Positions 1-11,583 of a DNA stretch of 64,000 bases are shown here, in pieces. A model generated the notes under the pieces. The model did not search any database and was not told the origin of the DNA. It saw only the letters and a list, made by a program, of their open reading frames with translations. A program made the translations under genes and the position numbers. Position 1 is the stretch's first letter. Each line of letters opens with the position of its first letter. Source of the DNA: Agromyces mangrovi (GTDB lineage Bacteria; Actinomycetota; Actinomycetes; Actinomycetales; Microbacteriaceae); the NCBI RefSeq assembly GCF_030296695.1, contig NZ_AP027737.1, positions 2,046,001 to 2,110,000 of the forward strand, given 5' to 3'.

Positions 1-1
1 C

Positions 2-3000
2 GAGCTCGGCTGCCCGGGCGACTGGCAGCCCGAGTGCGACGCGACCGAGCTCGCCGCCACCGACACCCCGGGCGTCTACGCGGCCGAGTTCACCGTGCCC
101 GCCGGCACGTGGGAGTACAAGGTCGCGGCGAACGACGACTGGGCGAACTCCTGGGGGCTGAACGGCGGCGGTGACAACATCCCGCTGTCCGTCGCGGGCG
201 ACACCGACGTGCGCATCCTCTTCGACGACGAGGCGAAGCGCGTCGGGCTCGAGCTGCTGAGCACCCGCGCCGGCTACGACGAGGCGACGGATGCCGCGCT
301 GGTGGCCGCCCCCGCACGCCAGCCCGGCAGCGCCGAGAACTTCTACTTCGTGATGACCGACCGCTTCGCGAACGGCGATGCGGGCAACGACACCGCCGGC
401 ATCGCGGGCGACCGCCTCGACCACGGCTTCGACCCGACCGACAAGGGCTTCTACCACGGCGGCGACATCCAGGGCATCCGCGACAACCTCGACTACATCG
501 AGGGCCTCGGCACGACCGCGATCTGGTTCACGCCGAGCTTCAAGAACAAGCCCGTGCAGGGCGAGGGCGCGAACGCGAGCGCCGGCTACCACGGGTACTG
601 GATCACCGACTTCACGCAGATCGACCCGCACCTCGGCACGAACGCCGAGCTGGAGGCGCTCATCGACGAGGCGCACGCCCGCGGCATCAAGATCTACTTC
701 GACATCATCACGAACCACACGGCCGACGTCATCTCGTACGCCGAGGGGCAGTACTCCTACATCGACAAGTCCACGAGCCCCTACACGGATGCCTCGGGCG
801 CCGCGTTCGACCCGAGCGCCATCGCCGGCAGCCCCGACTTCCCCGACCTCGACGCGGCCACGAGCTTCCCGTACACCCCGGTCATCGCGCCCGAGGAGGC
901 CGACGTCAAGGTGCCCGCGTGGCTCAACGACCCGACGGTCTACCACAACCGCGGCGACTCGACGTGGGAGGGCGAGTCGGTCACGTTCGGCGACTTCGTC
1001 GGCCTCGACGACCTGATGACCGAGGACCCGACCGTCCTGAACGGCTTCGTCGAGGTGTACCAGGACTGGATCGACCTCGGCATCGACGGCTTCCGCATCG
1101 ACACCGCCAAGCACGTGAACTTCGAGTTCTGGGAGACGTGGTCGACCGAGGTGCTCGACTACGCGCACGCGATCGGCAAGCCCGACTTCTTCATGTTCGG
1201 CGAGGTCTACGACGCCGACCCGGCCAAGCTCGCGCCGTACATCCGCGGCACCGACATGAACTCGGTGCTCGACTTCACCTTCCAGCAGCAGGCCGTGAGC
1301 TTCGCCGCGGGCAACTCGGCGGGCAACCTCCAGTCGCTCTTCGCGGGCGACGACCGCTACACGACGCCCGACTCGTCGTCGACGGCGCTGCCGACCTTCC
1401 TCGGCAACCACGACATGGGTCGCGTGGGCAACTTCCTCGCGAACACGGGCGCCGCGCTCGAGCGGGACGAACTCGCGCACGAGCTGATGTTCCTCACCCG
1501 TGGCCAGCCGGTCGTCTACTACGGCGACGAGCAGGGCTTCGCGGGCACCGGCGGCGACAAGGACGCGCGCCAGACGCTCTTCGCGACCCAGGTCGCGGAG
1601 TACGCGAACCAGCCGCTCGTGACCGGCGAGAACGCCGGCAGCGTCGACCGGTACGACACGGATGCCCCGCTCTACGAGCACATCGCCGCCCTCGCGGCGC
1701 TCCGCGACGCGCACCCCGCGCTCGATCAGGGCGCCCAGATCGAGCGCTTCGTCGCCGACGGCCAGGGCGTCTACGCCTTCAGCCGCGTCGACCGCGACGA
1801 CAAGGTCGAGTACCTGGTCGCCGTGAACAACGCGGGCACCGACCAGTCGGTCGAGATCCCGACGCTCACCGCGGAGGCCGAGTTCTCGGTGCTCTACGGC
1901 GACGGCGCGGCCGTGACGGCGGATGCCGCCGGCGTGGCATCCGTCACCGTGCCCGCCCTCGGCGCAGTTGTCTGGACGGCCGACCGTCAGGTCACCGCGC
2001 CCGACGCAGCGGCCGCCATCTCGGTCGACGTGCCCTCGGCGGGCGCCGGCGTCACGGGCAGCACGCCCGTCGCCGCCACGGTCGCCGACGTCTGGCAGGA
2101 GACGAGCTTCGCCTGGCGCGTCGCCGGCTCCGACGAGTGGACCCCGCTCGGCACGGCCGAGGACACCACGCCCCGCGTGTTCCACGACACCGATGGGCTC
2201 GCGAACGGCACGCTCATCGAGTACCGCGCGGTGGCGACGGATGCCGCGGGCAACCGCGCGGCCGCCTCGACCTACGCGTCGGTCGGCAACGCCGTCTCGC
2301 TCGTGGTCGAGGAGGAGCCGGAGACCGGCATCGACCTCGTCACGATCCCCGGCGACCACAACTCCGAGATGGGCTGCCCGGGCGACTGGCAGCCGGGCTG
2401 CGAGATCGCCGCGCTGACCGAGCGCGCCGACGGCGTGTACGAGGGCACGTTCGAGATCCCCGCCGGCACCTGGCAGTACAAGGTCGCGATCAACGGCGGC
2501 TGGGACCTGAACTACGGCCTGAACGGCGAGCCGAACGGCCCGAACGTGGTCTACACGACCGAGGGCGGGCCGGTGACGTTCTACTTCGACCCGCGCACCA
2601 ACGTGTTCTCGTCGACCGCCGAGGGCCCGATCGTGACCCTGCCGGGCGACCTGCAGAGCGCGCTGGGCTGCCCCGGTGACTGGCGGCCCGACTGCATGGT
2701 GACCTTCGCGCAGGACGGCGACAAGGACGGCGTCTACGAGTTCTCGACCGACCAGCTGCCGACCGGCAACTACCAGGTCAAGGTCGCGCACGGACTCAGC
2801 TGGGACGTGAACTACGGCGCCGGGGGCGTGCAGAACGGCCCGAACATCGAGTTCAGCGCCACGACCGGCAAGCTGACCGTCTTCCGCTACACGCTCGAGA
2901 CCCACGTGCTCGAGGTCGTCGTCGAGGACCCGCCGCTCCAGGGCGTGGGCGCCGAGCGCGCCTACTGGCTCGACGCCGACACGCTCGCCGTGCCGCCGTC

Positions 3001-6000
3001 GCTGCTCGGCGGCGCCGACGCGGCCGACCTGGCCTGGACGCTCGAGCACGCGGCCGACGCCGGCCTCGCGGTCGAAGGCGCCGCCGTCACGGGCGGCGGC
3101 GAGCCGGTCGCGCTCGAGCTCGACCCCGCCGGCATCGGCGACGAGCTCGCGGCGACCTTCCCGCACCTCGCGGGCCACGTGGCGCTGCGCCCGGTCGGGC
3201 TCGACCGCGCCGACGTCGCGTCGCTCGTGACCGAGCAGCTGCACGTCGCCCAGCGCGACGGCGATGCCCTCACCGCGTTCACGGGCGTGCAGCTGCCGGG
3301 CGTGCTCGACGACCTCTACGCCGACTCCGTGGCATCCGCCCCGCTCGGTGCCGTGGTCGACGGCGACGACGTCACGCTCTCGGTCTGGGCGCCCACCGCG
3401 CAGCAGGTCTCCGCCCAGGTCTGGGACGCCGGCACGACCGGTGACCCGACCCTGGTCGAGGCGACCTTCGACGACGCCACGGGCGTCTGGTCGGCCACGG
3501 GCGCGCCCATCGCGGTGGGCAGCGAGTACCGCTGGCTCGTCGACGTGTACCAGCCGACGACCGGGGCGATCGAGCAGAACTCGGTGACCGACCCGTACTC
3601 GGTCGCGCTCACCGTGAACTCGGCCCGCACCGTGGTCGTCGATCTCGACGACCCGGCCCTCGCGCCCGAGCTGTGGGCCACCACGCCCGCACCGGTCGTC
3701 GACCGCCAGGTCGACCGCGCGATCACCGAGCTGCACGTGCGCGACTTCTCGATCACCGACGAGACGGTGCCCGAGGACGAGCGCGGCACGTACCGTGCGT
3801 TCACGCGCAACAGCGCGGGCGCCGAGCAGCTGCGCGAACTCGCCGCGGCCGGCATCAACACGGTGCACCTGCTGCCGACGTTCGACATCGCGACCATCGA
3901 GGAGCGCCGCGACCAGCAGGCGACCCCCGACTGCGACCTCGAGTCGTTCGGTCCGGCGTCGGCCGAGCAGCAGGCGTGCATCAACGAGATCCGCGACCTC
4001 GACGGCTTCAACTGGGGGTACGACCCGTACCACTTCCTGGCGCCCGAGGGCTCCTACGCGGTCGACCCCGAGGGCGGCGCGCGCGTCGCCGAGTTCCGCG
4101 AGATGGTCGGCGCGCTGCACGCCACGGGCCTGCAGGTCGTGCTCGACGAGGTGTACAACCACACCGCGGCATCCGGCCAGGGTGAGAAGTCGGTGCTCGA
4201 CAAGCTCGTGCCCGGCTACTACCACCGCCTGAACGCGTCGGGCGCGGTCGAGACCTCGACCTGCTGCCAGAACGTGGCCACCGAGCACGAGGTCGCCCAG
4301 AAGCTCATGGTCGACTCGATCGTGCTCTGGACGACCGAGTACAAGGTCGACGGCTTCCGCTTCGACCTCATGGGGCACCACTCGACGGAGAACATGCTCG
4401 CGGTGCGGGCGGCGCTCGACGAGCTCACGCTCGAGGCAGACGGCGTCGACGGCTCGGCCGTGTTCCTCTACGGCGAGGGCTGGAACTTCGGCGAGGTGGC
4501 GGACAACGCGCGCTTCGAGCAGGCCTCGCAGGGCCAGCTCGGCGGCACGGGCATCGCGACCTTCAACGACCGGCTGCGCGACGGCGTGCACGGCGGCAGC
4601 CCGGTCGCGGGCGACTCGAAGTACGAGCAGGGCTTCGGCACCGGCCTCGCGGGCGAACCGAACGGCCTGCCCGTGCGCGACGGCATCCGCGACCTCGGCC
4701 AGCAGACCGATCTCGTGAAGGTGGGCCTCGCCGGCAACCTGAGCGACTTCGAGCTCGTCGGCTCCGACGGCGTGACGAAGACGGGCGCCGAGGTGGACTA
4801 CAACGGGTCGCCCGCCGGCTACGCCGAGCACCCCGAGGAGGTCATCAACTACGTCGACGCGCACGACAACGAGACGCTGTTCGACCTCGGCGTGCTGAAG
4901 CTGCCGCAGGAGACCTCGATGGCCGACCGCATCCGCATGAACACCCTGTCGCTCGCGACGGTGGCGTACTCGCAGAGCCCGTCGTTCTGGCACGCCGGCA
5001 CCGAGCTGCTGCGCTCGAAGTCGCTCGACCGCAACAGCTACAACTCGGGTGACTGGTTCAACCGCATCGACTGGACCGGCCAGGAGTCGACCTTCGGCTC
5101 GGGCCTGCCGATGGAGGCCGACAACGTCGACCACTGGGAGGTCATGGAGGGCCTGCTCGCCGACCCGGCGCTGAAGCCCGCGGCGGACGACATCGCGGCA
5201 GCGGAGGCATCCGCTCTCGACCTGCTGCGCGTGCGCTCGTCGGTCGACCTGCTGCGCCTCGGCTCGGCCGAGCTCATCGAGCAGAAGGTCTCGTTCCCGA
5301 ACAGCGGGGCGGATGCCACGCCGGGCCTGATCGTCATGCTCATCGACGACCTCGTCGGTGCCGACGTCGACCCGTCGGCGAAGGGCGCGCTGGTCGTGTT
5401 CAACGCCTCGGGTGAGGCGATCACGGAGCAGGTCGAGGGGCTCGAGGGCCGTTCGTTCAAGCTGGCCAAGGCGCTGCGCGACGGCGCTGACGAGGTCGTG
5501 CTCGAGACGAAGTTCACGGCCAAGTCCGGCACGCTGACGATCCCGGCGCGCACCGCGGCCGTGCTCGTCGAGGCGCAGCAGCCGAAGGGTCCGGGAGCGT
5601 CGAACGGCGGCGGCAACGGCAACGGCAACGGCAAGGCGGTCGCGAACGGGCAGGCGAAGTCGGGTGCCGGCTCGGTGCAGGCCGCGAGCATCCGCGTCGG
5701 CGGGCCGGCCGTGCAGACCGGCGCGACGCTGACCGTGTCCGGCTCCGGCTTCGCGCCGGGTGAGCCCGTGCAGGTCTGGCTCGAGTCGACCCCGCGCCTG
5801 CTCCAGGCCGCGGTCGCCGGGGCCGACGGCACGGTCGCGTTCGCGGTCACCGTGCCCGCCGAGACCGAGCAGGGCGCGCACCACGTGCGCCTGATCGGCG
5901 TGCAGTCGGGCGCCGAGGCGGTCACGCCCCTGACCGTGACCGGCTCGCTCGGGCTCACGAGCACGCAGCTCGCGCTCGCCGCCCTGTTCGGCGTCGCGCT

Positions 6001-6064
6001 GCTCGCCGGCCTCGCCCTGCTCGTGGCCCCGCGCATCCGCCCCCGGAGCCGCGCCCGCACCTGA
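2..6064 (+). CDS. Cell-surface amylase-pullulanase, two GH13 domains (5' end outside window)
   Basis: The reading frame is open from the first complete codon, so the start is missing; 2020 residues are visible. In order: the end of an X25/SusE-type starch-binding module (res 1-80), an alpha-amylase GH13 domain (about res 105-650; nucleophile Asp367 in GFRIDTAKH, acid Glu401 in MFGEVYD, Asp471 in GNHDMGR), two more X25-like modules each with a CPGDW signature (about res 780-870 and 880-965), a pullulanase N2/CBM48 region, and a second GH13 domain of pullulanase type (about res 1240-1860; Asp1455, Glu1492, Asp1622 in DAHDNE). The C-terminus has a Gly/Asn linker, an Ig-like domain ([10 protein letters not shown]), one membrane span (about res 1984-2009) and an Arg-rich tail, so it is probably anchored outside the cell. 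Such enzymes cut alpha-1,4 and alpha-1,6 bonds of starch and pullulan. Products would suit the importer at 43.9-47.9 kb. Confidence 0.93.
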   Translation, partial: ELGCPGDWQPECDATELAATDTPGVYAAEFTVPAGTWEYKVAANDDWANSWGLNGGGDNIPLSVAGDTDVRILFDDEAKRVGLELLSTRAGYDEATDAALVAAPARQPGSAENFYFVMTDRFANGDAGNDTAGIAGDRLDHGFDPTDKGFYHGGDIQGIRDNLDYIEGLGTTAIWFTPSFKNKPVQGEGANASAGYHGYWITDFTQIDPHLGTNAELEALIDEAHARGIKIYFDIITNHTADVISYAEGQYSYIDKSTSPYTDASGAAFDPSAIAGSPDFPDLDAATSFPYTPVIAPEEADVKVPAWLNDPTVYHNRGDSTWEGESVTFGDFVGLDDLMTEDPTVLNGFVEVYQDWIDLGIDGFRIDTAKHVNFEFWETWSTEVLDYAHAIGKPDFFMFGEVYDADPAKLAPYIRGTDMNSVLDFTFQQQAVSFAAGNSAGNLQSLFAGDDRYTTPDSSSTALPTFLGNHDMGRVGNFLANTGAALERDELAHELMFLTRGQPVVYYGDEQGFAGTGGDKDARQTLFATQVAEYANQPLVTGENAGSVDRYDTDAPLYEHIAALAALRDAHPALDQGAQIERFVADGQGVYAFSRVDRDDKVEYLVAVNNAGTDQSVEIPTLTAEAEFSVLYGDGAAVTADAAGVASVTVPALGAVVWTADRQVTAPDAAAAISVDVPSAGAGVTGSTPVAATVADVWQETSFAWRVAGSDEWTPLGTAEDTTPRVFHDTDGLANGTLIEYRAVATDAAGNRAAASTYASVGNAVSLVVEEEPETGIDLVTIPGDHNSEMGCPGDWQPGCEIAALTERADGVYEGTFEIPAGTWQYKVAINGGWDLNYGLNGEPNGPNVVYTTEGGPVTFYFDPRTNVFSSTAEGPIVTLPGDLQSALGCPGDWRPDCMVTFAQDGDKDGVYEFSTDQLPTGNYQVKVAHGLSWDVNYGAGGVQNGPNIEFSATTGKLTVFRYTLETHVLEVVVEDPPLQGVGAERAYWLDADTLAVPPSLLGGADAADLAWTLEHAADAGLAVEGAAVTGGGEPVALELDPAGIGDELAATFPHLAGHVALRPVGLDRADVASLVTEQLHVAQRDGDALTAFTGVQLPGVLDDLYADSVASAPLGAVVDGDDVTLSVWAPTAQQVSAQVWDAGTTGDPTLVEATFDDATGVWSATGAPIAVGSEYRWLVDVYQPTTGAIEQNSVTDPYSVALTVNSARTVVVDLDDPALAPELWATTPAPVVDRQVDRAITELHVRDFSITDETVPEDERGTYRAFTRNSAGAEQLRELAAAGINTVHLLPTFDIATIEERRDQQATPDCDLESFGPASAEQQACINEIRDLDGFNWGYDPYHFLAPEGSYAVDPEGGARVAEFREMVGALHATGLQVVLDEVYNHTAASGQGEKSVLDKLVPGYYHRLNASGAVETSTCCQNVATEHEVAQKLMVDSIVLWTTEYKVDGFRFDLMGHHSTENMLAVRAALDELTLEADGVDGSAVFLYGEGWNFGEVADNARFEQASQGQLGGTGIATFNDRLRDGVHGGSPVAGDSKYEQGFGTGLAGEPNGLPVRDGIRDLGQQTDLVKVGLAGNLSDFELVGSDGVTKTGAEVDYNGSPAGYAEHPEEVINYVDAHDNETLFDLGVLKLPQETSMADRIRMNTLSLATVAYSQSPSFWHAGTELLRSKSLDRNSYNSGDWFNRIDWTGQESTFGSGLPMEADNVDHWEVMEGLLADPALKPAADDIAAAEASALDLLRVRSSVDLLRLGSAELIEQKVSFPNSGADATPGLIVMLIDDLVGADVDPSAKGALVVFNASGEAITEQVEGLEGRSFKLAKALRDGADEVVLETKFTAKSGTLTIPARTAAVLVEAQQPKGPGASNGGGNGNGNGKAVANGQAKSGAGSVQAASIRVGGPAVQTGATLTVSGSGFAPGEPVQVWLESTPRLLQAAVAGADGTVAFAVTVPAETEQGAHHVRLIGVQSGAEAVTPLTVTGSLGLTSTQLALAALFGVALLAGLALLVAPRIRPRSRART

Positions 6065-6100
6065 CCCCCGCACCCCCCTGCACGCCCGTGCACCCCTGGT

Positions 6101-6230
6101 GAGACCCGTCGAGAACCTGCACGCTCAGCCCTGAGAACGCAGTTTCTCGACGGGTCTCCCGCCTTCGTGTGCCCAGACCCGTCGAAAGGCTGCGCTTTCG
6201 CAGCCCAGAACGCAGGTTCTCGACGGGTCT
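6101..6230. repeat. Two tandem copies of a palindromic intergenic repeat (family A)
   Basis: Copy 1 (6101-6158) has perfect 15-bp inverted arms GAGACCCGTCGAGAA and its complement around a 28-nt centre. Copy 2 (6175-6230) has 11-bp arms of the same sequence. They fill the gap between the convergent stop codons of the pullulanase and menC. They may act as bidirectional terminators; there is no clear T-run. Function is inference. Confidence 0.8.
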
Positions 6231-6238
6231 CCCGCTTG

Positions 6239-7240
6239 TCAGGACGTGCGGGCGGCGAGCACCGCGTGGCACCGCTCGAGGCGCGCGATCCACCACGCGG
6301 TGCGGTCGGCGTCGGCGGCGTAGCGGTCGAGCAGCGCGGCATCCGCTTCGACCCGGCGCACGGCAATCGACCCCTCCTCGGGAGCGAGCGGATGCCCCGT
6401 GACATCCGCCGCCAGCAGTGATGCCGTGCCGAGCCCGCAGTCGTACTCGAGTTCGGGGACGGATGCCGCGAGGTGTGCGCCCATCGCGAGCCCGACGCTC
6501 GTGTCGAGGGCGCTCGACACCACGACCGGCAGGCCCGCGCGCCGGACCACGTCGAGCGCACGCCGGATGCCCCCGAGCGGCGCCGCCTTGATCACGAGCA
6601 GGTCCGCGGCCCCCGCCTCGGCAACCGCGAGCGGGTCCTCGGCCCGCCGCACGCTCTCGTCGGCCGCGATGGGGATGCCCATGTACTTCGTCCGCCGCCG
6701 GATCTCCGCGAGCTCCTCCACGCTCGGGCACGGCTGCTCGACGTACTCGAGGTCGAACTCCGCCAGCGCGTGGATCGCGTGCTCGGCCTCGTCGACGTTC
6801 CAGCCGCCGTTCGCGTCGAGCCGCACCCGCCCCTCGGGGCCGAGCGTCTCGCGCACCGCGCGCACCCGCGCGACGTCCTGCGCGAGCACCTGGTCGCCCG
6901 CGGCGACCTTCACCTTCGCGGTGCGGCAGCCCGGGAACCGCGCGAGCACGGCCGGCACCTCGTCGGCGTCGACGGCCGGCACGGTCGCGTTCACGAGGAT
7001 GCGGTCGCGGTGCGCCGCAGGCGTCTGGCGCCACCCGAAGTCGATCGCGGCGGCGAGCCAGGCGGATGCCTCCTCGTCGTCGTACTCCGCGAACGGCGCG
7101 AACTCGGTCCAGCCCTCGGGCCCCTCGAGCAGCAGCGCCTCGCGCACGTCGATGCCGCGGAACCGCGTCACGAGCGGGAGCGCCACCACCCGCGCGGTCG
7201 CGAGCAGGTCGTGCAGGGGCGGCAGTGCATCGTCGCTCAT
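6239..7240 (-). CDS. menC: o-Succinylbenzoate synthase MenC
   Basis: This enolase-superfamily enzyme of 333 residues dehydrates SHCHC to o-succinylbenzoate in menaquinone synthesis. Visible family motifs are the catalytic KVKV lysine pair, the metal ligands in RLDANGG, EYVEQP and AADES, and the C-terminal lysine in VIKAAPLGG. The ATG at 7240 begins MSDDALPP; the frame stays open further upstream but that extension is Arg/Gly-rich and unlike the family. The gene is divergent from menB-menE-menA and convergent with the pullulanase. The 226-bp gap to menB must hold both promoters and contains a family B repeat. Confidence 0.92.
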   Translation of the reverse strand: MSDDALPPLHDLLATARVVALPLVTRFRGIDVREALLLEGPEGWTEFAPFAEYDDEEASAWLAAAIDFGWRQTPAAHRDRILVNATVPAVDADEVPAVLARFPGCRTAKVKVAAGDQVLAQDVARVRAVRETLGPEGRVRLDANGGWNVDEAEHAIHALAEFDLEYVEQPCPSVEELAEIRRRTKYMGIPIAADESVRRAEDPLAVAEAGAADLLVIKAAPLGGIRRALDVVRRAGLPVVVSSALDTSVGLAMGAHLAASVPELEYDCGLGTASLLAADVTGHPLAPEEGSIAVRRVEADAALLDRYAADADRTAWWIARLERCHAVLAARTS

Positions 7241-7341
7241 GCCCCGAGTCTGCCACCGCGCCCGCCCCGCGTCTCCGTGCCCGCGCCCGCCGCCCGTGAA
7301 GCCGTCCGCCCCTTGCCGCCCGCGGGCTCTCGGGCTCTCGG

Positions 7342-7413
7342 GCGAAACGTAGGAGAAGTCGCCTCTCGCACGCACCCCGCCCGGCGCGTCGCGCAGAATC
7401 TCCTACGCTTCGC
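7342..7413. repeat. Palindromic intergenic repeat (family B)
   Basis: Inverted 15-bp arms, GCGAAACGTAGGAGA against GCGAAGCGTAGGAGA, differ at one base and enclose a 42-nt centre. It lies between the divergent menC and menB starts, where a terminator is not expected. It could be a regulatory structure or a mobile repeat; nothing further can be shown. Confidence 0.7.
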
Positions 7414-7466
7414 ACGGAGGCCGGCAGCACGCGACGCTCCCGAATTCGCGGACGTAGGCTGGAGGC

Positions 7467-8390
<924 letters not shown>

Positions 8391-8445
8391 ATCGGATGCC
8401 CCTGAGCAGCGCGCCCCACCGAGCCCGCGCGTCACAGGCCAGGCC

Positions 8446-9722
8446 ATGACCCGCCCGCTCGTCGCGGTCGCCGCCGACGACGTCGACGGCCTCGTCGCGG
8501 CGGTGCGCGCGGCGATCCACGGGGAGGGGCGGCGGTGTTCCCGGCGCCCTCGGGGCACGCCATGGCGCCGGGCGAGCGGATGCCCCCGGGCGCCGTCGTC
8601 GGCGAGGTCGACGACCGGGTGGCTGCCGTGGTCGAGACGAGCGGATCGACGGCCGCGCCCAAGTGCGTCGCGCTCTCGGCCGAGGCGCTGCTCGCGAGCG
8701 CAGAGGCGACGCACGAGGCGCTCGGCGGGGCGGGGCGCTGGGTGCTCGCGCTGCCGGGCAACTACATCGCGGGGCTCCAGGTGATCGTGCGCGCGCTCGC
8801 CGCGGGCACCGCGCCGCTCGTCGTGCCGGGGGAGCGCTTCGACCCGGTCGCGTTCGCCGCCGCGGCCGCGCCGCTCCGCCGTATGCACGGTCGTGCATAC
8901 ACCTCGCTCGTACCGGTGCAGCTCGCGCGCGTGCTCGACGCCGCGGAGCACGACCGCGGCGTGCGCGAGGCGCTCGCACGCTTCGATCGCGTGCTCCTCG
9001 GCGGCCAGGCCGCCCCGCCCGGACTCGTCGAGCGCGCCGCGGCGCTGGGCGCACGCGTGACCCGCACGTATGGCTCGAGCGAGACGGCCGGCGGCTGCGT
9101 CTACGACGCGCGCCCGCTGCCGGGCGTGCGCATCCGCATCGCGGGCGGACTCGTCGAGCTCGCGACCCCGAGCCTCGCCCTCGGCTACCTCGACTTCCCT
9201 GACGCGCCCGCCGCCTTGGACGAGCCACCGTTCATCACGTTCGACACCGCCCGCACCGCCGCCGCCTTCACGACCGACCACGACGGCACCCGCTGGTACC
9301 GCACGGGCGACCTCGGCGACCTCGCCGACGACGGCACGCTCCGCATCCGCGGCCGCGCTGACGACGTCATCGTCTCGGGCGGCGTGAAGGTCGCCCTGGG
9401 CGAGGTCGAGCGCACCGTGCGCGCGCTCGACGGCTTCGCGCACGCGGTCGTCGTCGCCGCACCGCACCCGGAGTGGGGCGAGGCCCCCGCGGTCGTCGCC
9501 CCGGCGACCGACCCGGCACGTGCCGCGGATGCGCTCGAGCGGCTCGCGGCTCACGTGGCATCCGTAGCCGGCGCAGCCGCCCGCCCCGCGCGCCTCGTCG
9601 TGGTCGATGAACTGCCGCTGCTCCCCAGCGGCAAGCCCGACCGACGCGCGCTTGCGGAGCTCATCGCGAACCCATCGCCACCGCCCAGCGCACCCCCGGC
9701 CACCGCACTCCCGCCGAACTAG
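8446..9722 (+). CDS. menE: o-Succinylbenzoate-CoA ligase MenE (one-base frameshift in this sequence)
   Basis: This adenylate-forming ligase converts OSB to OSB-CoA, the MenB substrate. The N-terminal 28 residues (MTRPLVAVAADD...) read from ATG 8446, then the frame breaks at a GGGG run (8526-8529). With one extra G the protein continues as EGAAVFPAPSG and gives 425 residues. As written, the only intact frame starts at GTG 8535 (395 residues). AMP-binding motifs are VETSGSTAAPK (P-loop), RTYGSSETAGG, YRTGDLG and the C-terminal lysine in LPSGKPDRR. The protein is shorter than typical E. coli-type MenE, as seen in actinobacterial forms. A sequencing contraction is the likeliest cause of the break. 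Confidence 0.9.
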
Positions 9723-9731
9723 CATGGTCGG

Positions 9732-10720
9732 GTGGCACGCCCGACCCCCGACTCCCCCAGTCCAAGCGCTCCCAGACGTACGGCCGGTCCGGCAACCCGG
9801 CGAAGTCCGGCAGCACGAACCGCCCTGCGCCCGCGCAGCGCCGGGCCACCGCCCGCGACTGGATCTCGGGCGCGCGCCTGCGCACCCTCCCGCTCGCGAT
9901 CGCGCCCGTCGTGGCCGGCACGGGCGCGGGCATCGTGGCGATCCCCGACGGCCCGTGGCATCCGCTTCGTGCCGTGCTCGCCCTGATCGTCGCGCTCGCG
10001 CTGCAGATCGGCGTGAACTACGCCAACGACTACTCCGACGGCGTGCGCGGCACCGACGAGCACCGGGTCGGGCCCGCGCGCCTCACCGGATCGGGCCTCG
10101 CGAAGCCACGAGCCGTGCTCGCTGCGGCCCTCGCGAGCTTCGGCGTCGCCGCCCTCGCGGGTCTCGCGCTCGTCGTGCTCACGCAGCAGTGGTGGCTGCT
10201 CGCGGTCGGGGCGGTCGCGATCGTCGCGGCGTGGTTCTACACCGGCGGCAGGCACCCCTACGGCTACTACGGGCTCGGCGAGCTGTTCGTGTTCGTCTTC
10301 TTCGGCGTCGTCGCGACCGCCGGCTCGGCCTACGTGCAGGCGCTCACCGTCAACCTCGAGGCGTGGGTCACGGGCGCCGGCCTCGGCCTCATCGCCTGCG
10401 CGGTGCTCATGGCGAACAACCTGCGCGACATCGGCCCCGACCGGGCGGCCGGCAAGCGCACCCTCGCGGTGCTCGTCGGCAAGGCGTTCGGCCGCGTGCT
10501 GTTCGCGGTGTTCCTGCTGGTGCCGTTCCTCGCGGTCGGCTTCCTCGCCCTGTTCTACCCGGCCGCGTGGCTCGTGTTCTTCGCGCTGCTCGCGGCGCTG
10601 CCCGCGGTGCTGATCGTGTCGACCGCGCGCACGTCGCGCGAGCTGATCATCGCGCTGCAGCTCGCGAGCGCGACGTCACTCCTCTACGGAGTCGGCCTCG
10701 GGCTGGCCTTCGCGCTCTAG
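9732..10720 (+). CDS. menA: 1,4-Dihydroxy-2-naphthoate polyprenyltransferase MenA (one-base frameshift in this sequence)
   Basis: This UbiA-family membrane prenyltransferase attaches the polyprenyl tail to DHNA. From GTG 9732 the frame gives MARPTPDSP, then breaks in a CCCCC run (9754-9758). One added C rejoins it to SKRSQTYG and the conserved ARDWISGARLRTLPLAIAPV segment, giving 329 residues. The only uninterrupted frame begins at GTG 9911 and would lose that segment. The first Asp-rich site reads NYANDYSDGVRGTD and the second DIGPDRAAGKRTLAV. About eight hydrophobic spans are visible. Its TAG stop shares the CTAG tetramer with the stop of the convergent DUF4229 gene. Confidence 0.9.
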
Positions 10721-11067
10721 CGATCGGCGTCGGTCGACTGCTCAGCGGATGCCCCTGAGCTGCCGGATCCCTCCGGCTCGGCGTCCGCGGCGTCGACCGC
10801 CGCGGCGTCGACCGCCGCATCCTCTGCCGCGTCGTCCTCGTGCACGGCCGGCGTCTCGCGGTTGCGTGCTGCGTACAGCTGCTCCGACATGGTGTCGCGC
10901 GGGCGCCGCAGGAAGATGACCGAGACGCTGAGGCCGAAGAGGGCCGCGACGAGCGCGGAGATCCACGGGCTCACGCCGGCGATGAGCAGCACGGCAAGCG
11001 GAACGGCGAACGCCAGGAGGCGCCAGGCCGTGTAGGTCACCCAGGTCGGGACGGATCGCACGCCCAT
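10717..11067 (-). CDS. DUF4229-type small membrane protein
   Basis: The protein has 116 residues. Two hydrophobic helices (about res 14-32 and 34-53) are followed by the motif FLRRPRDTMSEQLYAARNR, then an acidic Ala/Asp-rich tail. This arrangement matches the DUF4229 family often found beside men genes in actinobacteria; no biochemical role is known to me. ATG 11067 is chosen because longer upstream frames are not family-like. The stop codon overlaps that of menA within one CTAG. Family assignment is moderate. Confidence 0.75.
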   Translation of the reverse strand: MGVRSVPTWVTYTAWRLLAFAVPLAVLLIAGVSPWISALVAALFGLSVSVIFLRRPRDTMSEQLYAARNRETPAVHEDDAAEDAAVDAAAVDAADAEPEGSGSSGASAEQSTDADR

Positions 11068-11151
11068 AAGTGTAGGTCGGCCAAGCTGGCAACCCCTCCA
11101 CCGAATCCACGCTCCCAGCCCACCCGCAGCGCGGACACCTAGACTGTCGGC

Positions 11152-11583
11152 ATGGCACGCCTGCTCTTCGGACTCGGCATCGTCGCCGTCATCTTCACGG
11201 TGTACGCGATCGTCGACTGTGCGATGTTCGACCGCTCGCGCATCCGGGGCATCGGCCGCATCTGGTGGATCATCGTGATCCTCTTCGTGCCGATCATCGG
11301 CGGGGTGCTCTGGTTCCTCGTCGGCCGTGGTCGCAAGGGCCGGCCGCCGCGCCGTTCGCAGCGCACGGTCGCACCCGACGACGACGCCGACTTCCTGCGC
11401 GGGCTCGACCGCGACGCCGCCCAGGAGGAGCGCATCCGCCGCCTGGAGGAGGAGCTCGCCGAGCTCGACGACCGCACCGACCAGCCCGACCTCCCGACCG
11501 ACCACCCGGACCACCCCGAGCACTCCGAGCGACGCCGCGACGACGACGGCGACACGCCGCCGAGCAGTCGCCCGAATGCCTGA
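11152..11583 (+). CDS. PLDc_N-domain small membrane protein
   Basis: The protein has 143 residues. It begins with two hydrophobic segments (about res 2-21 and 38-58) around the motif [23 protein letters not shown], typical of the phospholipase D N-terminal (PLDc_N) family. After that comes a charged tail with a short predicted coiled coil ([14 protein letters not shown]). There is no HKD catalytic motif, so it is not a phospholipase by itself. Its last eight bases overlap the start of menD, suggesting translational coupling. Confidence 0.8.
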   Translation: MARLLFGLGIVAVIFTVYAIVDCAMFDRSRIRGIGRIWWIIVILFVPIIGGVLWFLVGRGRKGRPPRRSQRTVAPDDDADFLRGLDRDAAQEERIRRLEEELAELDDRTDQPDLPTDHPDHPEHSERRRDDDGDTPPSSRPNA

